Assembly: GCF_014066305.1 (NCBI RefSeq) | Contig: NW_023501044.1 | Span: 620,001-684,000, forward strand | Length of the DNA: 64,000 nt | Reading direction: 5' to 3' | Source: Letharia columbiana | Lineage: Eukaryota > Ascomycota > Lecanoromycetes > Lecanorales > Parmeliaceae | Shown: piece by piece, positions 49,494 through 61,627 of the stretch | Layout of the letters: every line of letters starts with the position of its first letter | Position numbering within the stretch: the stretch's first letter is position 1 | Made by a program: the position numbers and the translations under genes | The notes under the pieces: model-generated | The model's database searches: none | What the model saw: the letters and a program-made list of their open reading frames with translations, nothing else | Told to the model about the DNA's origin: nothing

Positions 49494-49860
49494 CACAGGA
49501 GTGGCAAAGGCTGCCTCGAAATCGTATAATTCTTTCTGTTTGGATACCCTTTTCGCCTGTTTCACTCTTCTTCCGGCGCACTTCGATAAAAGACGTAGAG
49601 ATACAAACGTCACAAATCTTTCAGCAGTCTCTACTCTGGTTTTTTGCTAAACTTGGGGGGTCGCATCGACTTATTCTTATTCACGAGTTTGAGGGCGGGA
49701 GGGCACGCTTCTCACAGCCAAAGCACGGGCATTAATAGACTGGTAGGAATCTTAACGCAGCGAGCGCGAAGTGTTCTAAGCGAGAGCCACATACCTTCAA
49801 GCTCCAAAGTGGAACCTTGCATATGTACAGCTCTCCACTCCTTCTTCCATCCTCCAAGCA
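49494..49860. other. Convergent intergenic stretch
   Basis: The choline kinase and DENND11-like genes converge here; 367 nt hold two 3' ends. No gene is seen. Confidence 0.35.
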
Positions 49861-52091
49861 TCAACATATCCTCACCCCACAACACTCAACTCTTCCGCCC
49901 CTGACGTCGGTCTTCCTACCCCAGTAAAGAGCCACCAGCTCCCGCACGAAGTGTCTATCGCTCTCGCTCCATATATCAAGACCCATACGGCTCATATCTT
50001 CGCTGCTCACATATACTGCATCCGCGTCTTCTAGATCTTTGCTGGTACATTTCCGTCTCTTCTGCCCGCCATTTCCATCTTCGTCTGCATTTCCAACATC
50101 ATCCGTATCCTCATCTGAGTAATCGGAAGCATCGATGATGTCCGACAGTGTCTTGAGTATCAAGATAGTCAGTCGGTGAAAGTAACCAATAATCGTCATT
50201 TCCAATCCTGCTGGGGATGTGTCCATGCCCTCCACGCCGGGAGATCTGCCGGGCGACTTCCTTGCTGACCGTGGTCGATCGGGTGAATCACCGCGGTAAT
50301 TATCGAAATGGCGTAGCAAAGCAGCATCGTGATCTGCTTCTTCGTCCAGGTCTGTGCGTTTCTCGCCAGCCGAAGCCCACCACATAAAACTGGAGTACGC
50401 AAGCGCGGACCAGGATTGCGGTTCGGCGAGTTGAGTGTCAAGAGTAGAGGAAGCATCGTCGTAGGTCTCTTGAGCATTTTCGAAGGGGAGGTCAGAAGTC
50501 TGCTCCGTGCTTGAATACTTGGATGCGTGCGGAGAGTGGCCGCTGGGAAAGCGGCGAAGCTCTCGGCGAAGTGTACGGTACCGACGCAGATCCCGCTGTG
50601 TGGCTTTGATCTCTGTCCCCTTCTTGACTTCAACGCGCGGCCAAATTTTCTCTTTAGCTTGTTTCGAGTAGGATGGCGGAATAGTGACAAGGGTATCGAA
50701 AAGGTGGTCTTTGTGAGAGAGGATATCATCTGTGGTACAGGCCACCCACCCATATCCCATGCCCTCATCAGTGACTTCGGAGCTCGGATTGATGTCTCGG
50801 GAGCCTTGAGCTAGGGTTGCCATGTCGTGGACACCTGCTGCGAAAAGTGGCCGCAGGCGAGTGGGTAGAGGTTCGAGTGGGAGGAGGTCAGAGACAGAGG
50901 ATGGGATACAGGAAACAACTGAGATGTCGTACACTGAAGACACATTTCAGCCAAAGTAACGGTAATTCGAGAACTTTACTTACCAAAATTACAAGCCAGT
51001 TCAACAGGCGCTTGGCCCACAAACAGTATTCTTTTCCGTAACAGCGCCGCCTTGTACAAAGGAAATATCAGGGGCCCGAAAGTGTCTAGTAACACAGGCA
51101 GTGAAAGAGCTGGATGATGAGACGACAGTGATTGCCCTGGCGGGGCAAGAGCAGACGCTGTTGAGACAGCACGATGGCGATTGCGCGTTTTGCCGTTGGG
51201 CGAGCCTTGACTTTGTCTTCGCTTTGCTTGTCCGTCCGAAGGTGATTCTGCTGCTTCCTTCTGGGAGTCTTCCTCAGTTGGAAGCTTGTGTGCCAGCCAA
51301 AAATCTTTCAGTGGCTCTTGATGGTGCCGGAGTCAGCATTACTTTTTGGGGAGGGATTCTGAGTCGCGAGACATGTCTTAGGAGCAGAGAACTCTTTAGA
51401 CACGTCTGACGACTTATAGGACAGCATCAATGGGGAGAGATTGCCTCGGAGGGTATAACGTACGGGTCTTCGTAGGATCTTGGACGAGGGTCCTGGCCAT
51501 GTCAGCAACCATTCAAGAGTACAAATGGACACCCACTCACTTCGCCAATTCTTTCAATCCCGAGGCGTGTTTCCAGCTTTTCCCAAGCCTACCATAGCTC
51601 AATGGTACCAGTGCTCCTACAGCCAGCATGAGCGCATTTCGATCCGCCTCCTCGGCGGGCTCGTTGAGGAAAGCACTGATGCCAGCATAGCCGTTGTCGT
51701 GGACGAAGTATCTTGCATTTGATCAATTTATTGTAGCAATGATAGTGTACGAGTAGACAGCGTACATGAGATCTTCTCGGACATTGTGTAGCCCAGAAGG
51801 GAGGGATTTGTATTCCACGCTCTCGTTGAGTTCTACTACCGTAGCAGTCAGCACAGTCTCAGGGCTGGAAGGGTGTAGGCATACACCCAGGCATCGACTG
51901 CTTCCATGCTATCGTGTAACTAGTATTCCTTAAGCCCTTGTCCGAGCAACTATGGAGTTCTCAGAAGCCTACCCTGCCTTGACGTCGAAAAGAATAAGGA
52001 AAACGGCGGCAACCGGTGGCAGTTCTTCTGCATCGCGATTGGGAAGTTCAAGATGAAGCGAGTGCCCTCTACGTCGTTTGGCTGTTGACAT
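49861..52091 (-). CDS. DENND11/LCHN-like protein (DUF2347/DUF4484)
   Basis: Exons 51973..52091, 51885..51919, 51766..51835, 51541..51711, 51464..51492, 50984..51316 and 49861..50933 encode 609 residues. The DENN-like N-terminus is clear: ELPPVAAVFLILFDVKAGYT, VEYKSLPSGLHNVREDL, YFVHDNGYAGISAFLNEP and LKDFWLAHKLP. The middle keeps LLDTFGPLIFPLYKAALLRK and RILFVGQAPVELACNFVYDI. The C-terminal DUF4484 part holds an acidic insert and ends YWGRKTDVRGGRVECCGVRI. DENN proteins usually act as guanine-nucleotide exchange factors for Rab GTPases; that role is inferred here. Exons of 35 and 29 nt occur, introns 3 and 5 end in AAG, and intron 5 is an introner-like element. Confidence 0.9.
51317..51463 (-). 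repeat. Introner-like element, intron 5 of the DENND11-like gene
   Basis: This 147-nt intron starts GTACGT and ends AATGCTGACTCC...TCAAG. On the plus strand AGTCAGCATTACTTTTTGGG aligns with AGTCAGTATTGCCTGTTGGG of LysM intron 3. It shares a GAGACATGTC core and a nearby AGACACGTCT palindrome in the same order. Confidence 0.7.
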
Positions 52092-52289
52092 GCTGAGAGT
52101 GAGATGTTATGATCATGGAATATTAACTTCAGAAAATAACGAGTAGAGTAGTGCCGCTATTAATACCGCAAGCGGTCGTGGGGTGCATACAGTGGCTAGT
52201 CAGTATTCTGTAGAAAGTCACGATTCTCTGACTTCGCCATCAATCCAATATTCAGATGTTTCTGATATGATGCCCAATTTTCCCCAACT

Positions 52290-54169
52290 ATGCATGAGAT
52301 CCTGACGATCCAGCTTGGCCACCGTGCGAACTACGTCGCCACTCATTTCTGGAACACACAGGTATCTTCCCGCTCCTGGCCCTCAACGCCAACTCTGCAG
52401 CAACATCATCTAACTTGCACTTCCCCTTTCTTCTTGGTAGGAATCCTACTTTACGTATGACAGCACTCAAGCTTCCCCTGTTGACCATGATGTACATTTC
52501 CGTCCTGGTATCGGAGCAAGGGGAGAGGAGACATACACGCCAAGGACCTTGATTTATGATCTTAAGGGCGGCTTTGGGGGTTTAAGGAAATGGGGGGGCT
52601 TGTATGACCAGCAGATCAGCGGAGATGGAGGGGTTGAACAAGGGAAAGGCGTTTGGTAAGAAACGGTGTTCATGTGCAGAAGCGTGAGTAGAGACTACTA
52701 TACTGACAAGAATTGTGGTAGAATAGGGATGGCAATGTTGTTTTGCATCAAGATCCTGGCATTGAGCAATCTGAGTTCCAACGAAGCCTCGACGAAGGCG
52801 TTCCTAGTGCACAGAAATTAAGTACCGAGACCGTAAGATACTGGTCAGATTTCAATCGCGTATTCTACCATCCGCGATCAATAGTGCAAATCAACGATTA
52901 CGAGCTAGGTTCCACACTTATGCCATTCGAGAAATGGGAAAGTGGTGAAGAACTTTTCGCGAGCATGGATAGGGACGTGGACTTGCTAGATCGAGACGTG
53001 AGAGTCTGGGCTGAGGAGTGCGATCAGATGCAGGGCATCCAGGTATTTACAGGTGGAGATGATGCATGGAGCGCCTTTGCAGCCAAATACGTCGAGAGCT
53101 TGAGAGACGAGTTCGGGAAGGTGTCGATATGGACATGGGGGTTTGAAGAAGAGCAGGGCAAAGGGCAGAAAGTCGGTCCTGTCGTCCCGCATTGATGTAA
53201 CACTTGTTGACTGCGATGAGAAGGCCAAGCAACTGCTAAGGACCGTCAATGCCGCGAGAATGATCAGCGAGATGTCGACGCATGCATCTATGTACATTCC
53301 ATTATCAATACCATCGACACAACTCCCACAGTATGTACACTTTGACCGGACTTCGCAATGGCATACCTCAGCACTCCTCTCGGCTGCATTGGAAAGTATT
53401 ACACTGCCGACAAGACTAAGGCATGACACCCAGAAGCGCGGGTTTCTTGATAACCTGGAGGGAGCGTTGAATGTTCATGGGAATCACCGGATTGCCCAGC
53501 TGCGGTGCAGCATGCTCGATCCCGAAACCGCGCCGCTCGTAATTGCAACCACCAATGGGACTACTGATGATAGAGCGCCATCAGCAAATAACGGCACTCT
53601 GGTCGAAGAGGACGGATTGAAGCTCGCTGAGCCAAGACTGGACATGGACCTTTCGTGTTGTAACGCTCGATCCCCATCTCCGTTTGCTACTCAGCACGAT
53701 GTATCGGACCATGTCTTTGGTGTCGTGGAAACTACGAGGACAAAGGTTGAAGCAGCCAGAGATGAAGAAGCGGAGGAAGGCGAGATCACTTACGCACGAA
53801 AACGAAGGCGATTTGCTGGTCTGCCAGTCATCGAAAGGTTCGTGACGCCAACATTGTCAAGGATTCTGCCACTGCGGAGGACATTTCCTTATGCAACTAA
53901 TCCCGTGCAGGTATCACTCCTCGCTTGAGTGTCCAATCCTCGATAGCTTCCCGCCAATCTTGTCGTTCTCGCCGGGTCTCACCCAAGTTGCGGTTCACAC
54001 CTCGCTTTCAACCACATCGGGGATCTCTAACCGAGTCAAAGCTCTCCAAAGGGTGGTCAGCAGGATGGCAAATCTTGACGAGCGCGAGACACTTTCTAAC
54101 GGCCTTGGCCAGATCAGCGAAGCATACGAGAATGGCTGGCACAGTGGAAGCGACGAGAGCGACGACTGA
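52290..54169 (+). CDS. DML1: Dml1/Misato family tubulin-like protein
   Basis: Exons 52290..52361, 52441..52655, 52727..53171, 53221..53837 and 53911..54169 encode 535 residues. The start [20 protein letters not shown] and FWNTQ are the Misato segment II hallmark. The tubulin-like part keeps [52 protein letters not shown] and [13 protein letters not shown]. The C-terminus ends [15 protein letters not shown] and a short acidic tail. Yeast Dml1 affects mitochondrial DNA inheritance and cell morphology. Intron 2 ends at AATAG, giving [10 protein letters not shown]. Intron 3 is weak (donor GTCGGT, acceptor GAG) but is the only junction that restores the frame to [12 protein letters not shown]. Confidence 0.93.
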
Positions 54170-56049
54170 GATGGAGTGTTCTATTATTGACATGATTTCG
54201 AATACGGAGTATCAATGGCGAAATCGCTACGTGAGCGCTACTGACTAGCTACATATCATAGCCGACAAGGATACGAGGCACAGCTCAAGAACAACGTCCA
54301 AGCGCGATGACTCGGCTGGGTTCGAAGGTTGGCAGCCAAGTTATACTTATGTGTTGCGGACATGTTGTTGTCCTCATCATTGGTCCTCCCAACTTTTTCT
54401 GGCGGTGAGGGCCATGTTTTAGGATTCAAATGTAGCCAAAATGATGGAAAGCAGACACATTATATGCCCGCAGGTTTATTCCCTTATATCCTGCACCGGC
54501 TCGGAGCAAGGGGGGGAGCGGTCTGGCTCATGCATGTCAGACACAAGATCCACCAAGACCTGAGGACATATGCTAGGAAATCCACTTAAGGGCCCCACTA
54601 CTGCATTGCTACATCCATAGTTACTGCCTACGATGAACAGGATGTTGAGATATGAAATCATCGTGGATTGTTGACAAGCTACAAAGGTAATTTTAAAAGA
54701 CCAAAAAGAAAGCCCATGCTTTGTTTTTTCGTTGTTGCTATATTTCGAATGTCTTCCTTCTTCCTTGGTGGTGCACTGACGGGAAGGAATGTGGGGCTTG
54801 TCGATCGCTGCTCTACGAGGCTAACTGTAGATAGGAGATGGCGGGGTACTTTAGCTTGCCCCGCCATCACGTTTTTCTTTCTAGGTATACTCTATCCATG
54901 TTGTCAACCACCACTCTTTTCAGCCGGTGAGTGCGGAAGACTGCCCATCCTTTGCCCATCCTTTGCCCATCCCTTGCCCATGCGCTCCACACATTATTCT
55001 TCTTACCTCCATCTCATTAGCACACAGGCAAGACATTTGTCAGAAAAAGCGGCACTTCTCTTCCCAGTCGTATAGTACACATTCATGCATCAGACCCAAA
55101 AATGTTGGCGACCAATGTGTAGAAGCAGCCAAAAGGCGTGTTCGAGTGGTAAAGAACCCCGTCCTCGGTCGCTAAGAGCCACAGCACATGGGAAAGCTTC
55201 ACACCCTCGATATCCTTGCCTGGACATCTCCGATTTCCGTGGTTGTCTTCTGAGCTAAGGTAATCGCCCTTGCGGTCCTACTATTTCCAACTGACCTGGG
55301 AAACAAGCTGGAAGGACCATTCTCTACATCTGCGCATACTACTGCCAAGGCAAATAACGGGCACAACGATATTTCTGCTCGCATATGCTCACCGCTTTAG
55401 TAATTCATGCAATGAGCAGATGCTAAATGGAAAAATAGGAACTTCTACTCATCCGTCGCGGGCTTGCGAATTCATGGTTCCCTTATATGTGCGTCGTTAG
55501 GGCCGCAGATGCTGAGATGCTCGCTTACCTGCCACTAGCTTTCTTCCACCCTTGGCATGGCCTTCTCGACCTGCAGCCTGCTTTTAATGTCGACGCCAAT
55601 TGTTTTTTAGCGGCATCTTGCAGAAGAGGATACTGAGGCTAGTTCCGAGAGAGAGAAAAAAAAATATCGTACAATAATTTCCACGAGCCTCCAAGACGCC
55701 AATCCAGGACGGTATACCACTAGCAAGGCCATGACATGCATGAGCTGGCAGATACGAAGCCACACGATAGGATCTGGTCATATCCGTCTGACGTGATCGT
55801 TTGCTTGAATAGATGGGGACGATCCATCTGCAGTGCTTGTAGACCAAAGCAACTGGGATGCCTTTATCATCTTGCCTCTGCCCGCCTCTTTTCCTTCCTC
55901 TTGTAACCTGATTTACACTCGCTTTAGGTAGCAAGGACTCGCTCGCTACGGTTCTTCTTCTTCTTTCTCTCGTTTTGTTCCTCTGAACAAGATCCACCAT
56001 TTCTTCCTGCGTTTCCACACTCCTACCACTTGTGCAGCGCTTCGCCATA
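54170..56049. other. Long intergenic stretch between Dml1 and the GPI protein gene
   Basis: No gene is supported in 1.9 kb. A tandem run of about three units of CATCCTTTGCC lies at about 54946-54982. The right end is rich in TTCTTC/CTCTTC pyrimidine tracts at about 55945-55985, a common feature of fungal promoters. Confidence 0.4.
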
Positions 56050-58191
56050 ATGAAGTCCTTTCTCACTTTGTCTACCGTTGTCGCCGCTACTGTCGCCGCC
56101 AACGGCTTGGAGAATCGGTGGTTTCCAGGTTGGAATTCCTCTACGTGTGTTCGTACCTGACATCATCGACAACCTCGATGTTAACATATGATAGCTCCTA
56201 TCCCGAGACCGAGACATTGACCACTTACACCACCGTCACCACGTGCCCTCTTACAATCAGTTCCGGAAGCGCCTATCACACAACCCTAACTACCTCCACC
56301 ATTGTAGTCACCAGTTGCAAGGGCGGCTGCTATAGAACTGCCACCCCACCACCACCAAAGAAGACAGCCACGATCGGGACTGCTCCGCCACCACGACCAC
56401 CACCACCAAAGAAGACAACCTCGATCGGGACTGTTCCCCTACCTCCACCATCGGTTACACCCCCTCCACTGAAGCCATCCAATGGAACCACTGTGGTGGT
56501 CCCCTCCGTCTCTCTACCTCGCGAGACTCCAATCTACTCAAATGTGTGTATCTCTTGGGAAGTGGAACAGGGAAGGAGCTAAAAACGGGGCAGACCACCA
56601 TTTTTAAAACCAAGACCGAGACGATTCCTACGTCACCCAGTGCCGTGACCATCAGCTATACCACGAGCACCATTTTTATCACCACTACGACGTGCCCAGG
56701 TGAGCTTTACTACGCACTCAGGGAAAGTTTTCGACTAACACGAATCGGGCAGTCACGTCGACCATCATTACGACTGGTTCCACAACGGAGACTGTCCTCG
56801 TTACTGAAACGAAGACTACCGTCATAACGAGCATCACGAGGGTCCCGGTGACCAAGACTAAAACCACAGGGACCACAAGCCTTACAACGAGATACATAAC
56901 GTGAGCTTTTCCGGAGCGATTCGTAATTGATCAAAAATCCAACAGAAGCGCTGACGTTGATATTATGTAGGAGTACCACTTGCCCAGTGACATCCACCGT
57001 CGTGACGTCTAAATCGTCAATCACCACTGTGCCAATGACCCTCACGAAAACCACAGTACTCACCAGCATTATGACACTTCCGAAACAAGTGACTAATACC
57101 ACGGAGATTGTTGTCAAGACGAAACCCATCGTCACCAAATCAACCGAGTCGACCAGCTTCACAACGAGCACAGTGTACATAACGTGAGTGTGAATTTCTA
57201 GCGCGATTCAACCTTTGCTTAGTAACTTGAAGTAAATGCTAATCAAATTCAACAGTACCACGACTTGTCCGGTGACTTCAACCGTCATCACGAAAGAATC
57301 TACAACCTCGACAGTGCCTGTCACCCTTACAAAGACCACCGTACTAACTAGCCTTACTACGATCCCCGTCCCCATTACGCCTGTCGTCACCAAGTCAGTC
57401 GAGACGGTCGTTTCCACCACGAAACTGATAACCTACACGACCACCTCTTGCCCAGGTATGTGTGATTTGGAACGCAAGAAGACTTCGAAACTAACTCGTC
57501 GAATTACCTAGTAACCAGCACTGTTGTCACAATCAGCGAGACGCCTAAAACCGTACCAATCACGCAGACCTTCACCATCACGACCAGTTCGATATCTACA
57601 TTTCCAATAACCACAACTTCACCCATTCTCGTAACCACACCTGGAAAGGAGACTGAAACCGAGGTTCAGACCCCAGCTCCGACTCCAATTATGATCGAAA
57701 CCACCATCTCCGAGACCCCAACTACGGTACTCAGTACTCCACCCCCGGAAAAGGAGACTGAAACCGAGGTTCAGACCCCAGCTCCGACTCCAATTATGAT
57801 CGAAACCACCATCTTCGAGACCCCAACTACGATACTCAGTACTCCACCCCCGGAAAAGGAGACTGAAACCGAGATTAAGACGCCAGCTTCTCCAACGCCT
57901 GTAGTCATGACCACACCGGAGAAGGAGACGGAAACAGGAACGATCACCCCGGAGGTTGAGGCGACCTCCAAGACACCAGAATTTGAGAGTACGCCGGAAG
58001 TTACGCCCGCCAGTACCACAGTACCAAGCGCTCCGCTTATCACTGAAGCAACTGAGGGTCAACCCGAATACCCCGTACAAACATCTACCCCAACTTCCAC
58101 GTCACCGCTCGCTTTCAAGGGTGCAGCGCCCACCAACAAGCCTGCAGTGGCCGCTTTGGCTGGCTTGGTTGCGTTCATGGCGCTGGTCTAA
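56050..58191 (+). CDS. Thr/Ser-rich GPI-anchored cell-wall protein with modular exons
   Basis: Exons 56050..56144, 56195..56543, 56594..56699, 56753..56900, 56971..57183, 57256..57455 and 57512..58191 give about 596 residues. The N-terminus is a signal peptide (MKSFLTLSTVVAATVAANG). The C-terminus (TNKPAVAALAGLVAFMALV) is a GPI-attachment signal. The body is repetitive, rich in Thr, Ser, Pro and Val, with repeated T-C-P modules (TTTCPVTSTVVT, TTTCPVTSTVIT, TTSCPVTSTVVTI). Introns fall at or next to the TCP motif of successive modules, which suggests growth by exon duplication. Two PPPPKKT units occur near residue 95. The last exon has two 35-residue tandem repeats. It is probably a heavily O-mannosylated wall protein or adhesin; no ligand-binding domain is seen. 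The first intron is the least certain. Confidence 0.82.
57646..57855 (+). repeat. Two tandem 105-bp repeats within the GPI protein gene
   Basis: Two nearly identical 105-bp units start at 57646 and 57751, with a partial third from 57856. Each encodes 35 residues containing ETETEVQTPAPTPIMIETTI. The length is a multiple of three, so copy number can change without breaking the frame. Confidence 0.9.
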
Positions 58192-59202
58192 GAGGCCAGC
58201 GAATGGCTTGTTTTTGGATACAGAAAGATGGTTATTCTATGCGCCTCGCACTCCTTTCACGACTATCACACTCCTTGATGAAGACATGATGTATGATCTC
58301 GGCCAGTCGATATCGCTTGGAGTCGATACTTCTTACACAGTGTAATGTTTTTGGACAAATCGATTCCTGGGTTTATATACCCATTTGCGCGGTAGTTCTA
58401 ATGGCACCTGCGGTGAGAGAGGAAAAGGTGGAAAGGGGTAAATGAAAAAAGGACGTAGCAAAGTAAATAATATAATTAATTATACGTTAATTACTTTTGC
58501 TTGCTTACCTACAAACTTAAGTCAAGTGCAAAGAGAAGCAAGCAAGTGGCAGCAGCACTAGCAGATGACAATCGCGGAGTTAGGTCGGAGAGCTTTAACC
58601 GGTGAAGGTATCTCGAAGCTTTTTTTCCAACTTACGATGCTGTGAAGGCAAACGTGCTCATGTATGCTATGGGTAGATGACGAGTAGCTGTAACGCTCCA
58701 CGCAGCGGTTGCGTACAAATCAAACAAGACAGTACATTTACTTGACAGTAAAGAGAGTCAAAGGAGAGCGTGACATTTTTGCCGAGGGGGCCATGTTCTG
58801 CTTTACGCCTAGGGTAGTCCTACTGTACCTTAAGGTAGGTATACTTTACTTGATACGATATACAGTACTGTAAGGTATCTTCCTTCCCTTGAGGCTGAAG
58901 GTTAGCCCGGAAGTCTAAAGTATAAAAGTCGGCCCGGAATATGGGCTGGATACTACAGTAGTAAAGTGGCTCAGTGGCCTCAAGATATCATATTTCCCAT
59001 TGGGTCTCCCTACCCATCACCCACACCCATCACTCATACCCACACCCACACCCACGCCCACACTCTTCCTTGTTACCGCATGACTACGTCCCTTCTTCAA
59101 CTCTCTCCCCCCTAATTTGGAGCCTGAGTCTCCCGCACTCATCATAAGTATCCTGGCATCAGCACAGCAAAGCTTGCGCCTAAGGGCGCCCAAGTCTTCA
59201 GC
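58192..59202. promoter_or_regulatory. Intergenic stretch upstream of Sec63
   Basis: About 1 kb without a supported gene. TACCTTAAGGTA-type words lie at about 58824-58880 and a CACCCA-rich simple repeat at about 59014-59062. It includes the Sec63 promoter. Confidence 0.4.
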
Positions 59203-61627
59203 ATGTCAACAGATTACAACTACGACGAGCAGGTCCCTGGTCCTGCTTCTCTGGAAATAATGAGGTGCTGACAAAGGATCAGGGCCAATTCTTTCCTTAC
59301 TTCATTCTCACCATCTCCGCCCTCGTCACCCTTCCCCTGTCATACTCCCTCCTCAAGCCGGACAAAGGTCAGAGCCCCGGCTATCCACTCGCCCGCGAGG
59401 AATGGAACAAAACACTGATGATGAATTAGACATAGAGGAAACTGCCCCTAGAATCAAGTCCAACTTCAAGCCTGCAGATGACGCTCTTATTCAAGGGCAG
59501 AAAAGGAAGCAATGGCGGCGAGAGAGGAGGCTGAAGAGGATTACAACAGTGGCTATGGGCTACTTGACAATGGCGTGGATGATGTACCTGATCATGATTA
59601 CAAAGACAACTGCGCCAAAAATTTGGGACCCCTATAGTATACTGGATATTTCAAGAGTAAGAAGGAAGAAACCCGTGCTAGCACCTGGACGCTGATTGTC
59701 CCTAGTCATCAAGCGAGGCACAGATCAAGAAACGATATCGAGATCTGTCGAGGGTTTACCATCCAGACAAGGCGGTGATTGACGAGTCCAAGAACCAGAC
59801 TGCCGAGGATGTCAACGATTACTGGGTTGAAGTGTCCAAAGCTTTCAAAGCTCTGACTGACGAGGAAATCCGCAACAACTACATACAGTACGGCCATCCA
59901 GATGGAAAACAAAGCTTCAGTATTGGAATCGCTCTACCAATGTTCATCGTCACAGATGGAAACGGAAAATACGTGCTACTGGTATACGGTTTGCTTCTGG
60001 GAGTTCTGTTGCCGTATATCGTGGGGAAGTGGTGGTACGGGACACAGCGTGTGACTAAAGAGAACGTTCTCCTCGCCAGTGCGGGCAATCTGTTCAAGGA
60101 ATACAGGGAAGATCTCGCAGATGGAGACGTCGTCAATGCGTTGAGTTGCGGCGAGGAGTATAAGGAAGTTCTAAGTGGCAATAAGATGGACTCAGGCTTG
60201 GGCAAGATCGAGAAGAGCATCGCGCGGGAAAACGGTCCTGATCCCTCAGTATCAGGACTCACGCCTAGAGATCAAGAGAAGCTTCAAGGCTACGAAGGCG
60301 CTCGCAGGAAAGCCTCTGCTCTCGTCTGGGCCTATCTCGGAAGGGTAAGGCTGGATGGGTCGTCACTTGATGATGGTCAGTGTTCCTAAAATCTCTCGCC
60401 CAATACATAACCACTAAAAACTCGCAGAGAAATACGAAGCTGCACCTCTCGCTTTAAAACTGAATGAGGCTTTCACTGCCATCACTCTCGCGTTCGGCAG
60501 CGTCCCACAACTGCTCTCCACTTATCGCGTATCACAACACCTCATTCAAGCCGTTCCTCCAAACGCCTCGCCCCTCCTCCAGCTCCCACATGTCACACCT
60601 GAAATCGCCCGAAGGATCGAAGTACGGTTGTCAAGAGAGCATTTGACCGTCCAACAATTCATGTCATTGCCAGAATACAAGCGGCGCAAGCTTGCTACTG
60701 ACCAACCTGGGGTTCTGACGCCGGCTCAATACAATGATGCTGTTGCTGTGGCTCGCCAATTTCCTCGACTCAATGTTGAAAAGGTATTCTTTAAAGTCAT
60801 GGGTGAACGATTCGTCACCACCGGCTCGCTCGTCCAATTCGTCGTCAAAGCTCGCGTGATCCCTCCCGGCATAGCCAACGTTCCTGAAGTGAACGAACTA
60901 GACCTTGAGGATATCGATCCAGACGAGGATGATCTCGATGCGCTTCTTGGTCGCAAACCATCTGGGAAGGGTAGGAAGGCGAGACTGCGTGAGGGTGATG
61001 CAGCTCCGTCATCGGACGTAGAAAAGCCACTGCAACCGCCGCTGGCATATGCACCTTACTTCCCTCGTGATCACTCGCCACGCTGGCACGTCTTTCTCGC
61101 AGACAGCAAGATGGGCAAGGTCGCCGTGCCACCCTTCACAATGACCACCTTCAATAAAGCCTTGCTCGATGACCAAGGCAATCCAACATTCAACATGCAG
61201 ACTTTCAAGATGCAATTTCAAGCCCCGCCGCATGCGGGGAAGTATCCGTTCGTGATGCATTTGGTCTGTGATAGCTATATCGGGATGGACAGCAAGAGAG
61301 AGGTCGTGCTCGAAGTGGAAGACAGCGCAAAGGCTGTCGCAATGGACAATGAAGAGGATGAGATCAGTGAGCCTGAAGAGGGTACGCATTTCCATCTCCC
61401 GCCGGCATCGAGACACAAACTAATGTAAAAAATTCATAGATTCACTAGCAGGTCAAATGAATGCCCTCAAGACCGGCGGCGTCTCCGGCCTTGCTGCACC
61501 GCCGAAACGACCAAAGAAACACACAGCTACCGCTGAATCGAGTGACGAGGAAAGTGACACTGAGGGCGAAGCCGAGGACACGAGCGAAACGGACACTGAT
61601 ACTGAAAGTGAGGATGAAAAGACGTGA
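59203..61627 (+). CDS. SEC63: ER translocation protein Sec63 (J-domain protein)
   Basis: Exons 59203..59232, 59283..59367, 59430..59656, 59706..60375, 60428..61381 and 61440..61627 encode 717 residues. Membrane spans lie at about 14-34 (FPYFILTISALVTLPLSYSL), about 80-98 and about 200-222 (VLLVYGLLLGVLLPYIVGKW). The luminal J domain (about 105-175) has YRDLSRVYHPDKA with the HPD motif that stimulates the Hsp70 BiP/Kar2. The cytosolic Sec63/Brl part follows from about 235, with RRIEVRLSREHLTVQQFMSL and WHVFLADSKMGKV. The tail is acidic (Glu/Asp/Ser), as in yeast Sec63. Sec63 joins the Sec61 channel for post-translational import into the ER. Introns are 49-62 nt and all keep the frame. Confidence 0.96.

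Noticed and set aside
54301..54340. GGTTCGAA-type sequence resembling a tRNA T-loop
   Set aside because: No acceptor stem, D-arm or anticodon arm can be folded around it.
54668..55075. Plus-strand frame of about 135 codons
   Set aside because: Part of it is a simple CATCCTTTGCC repeat; no domain, no splice context.
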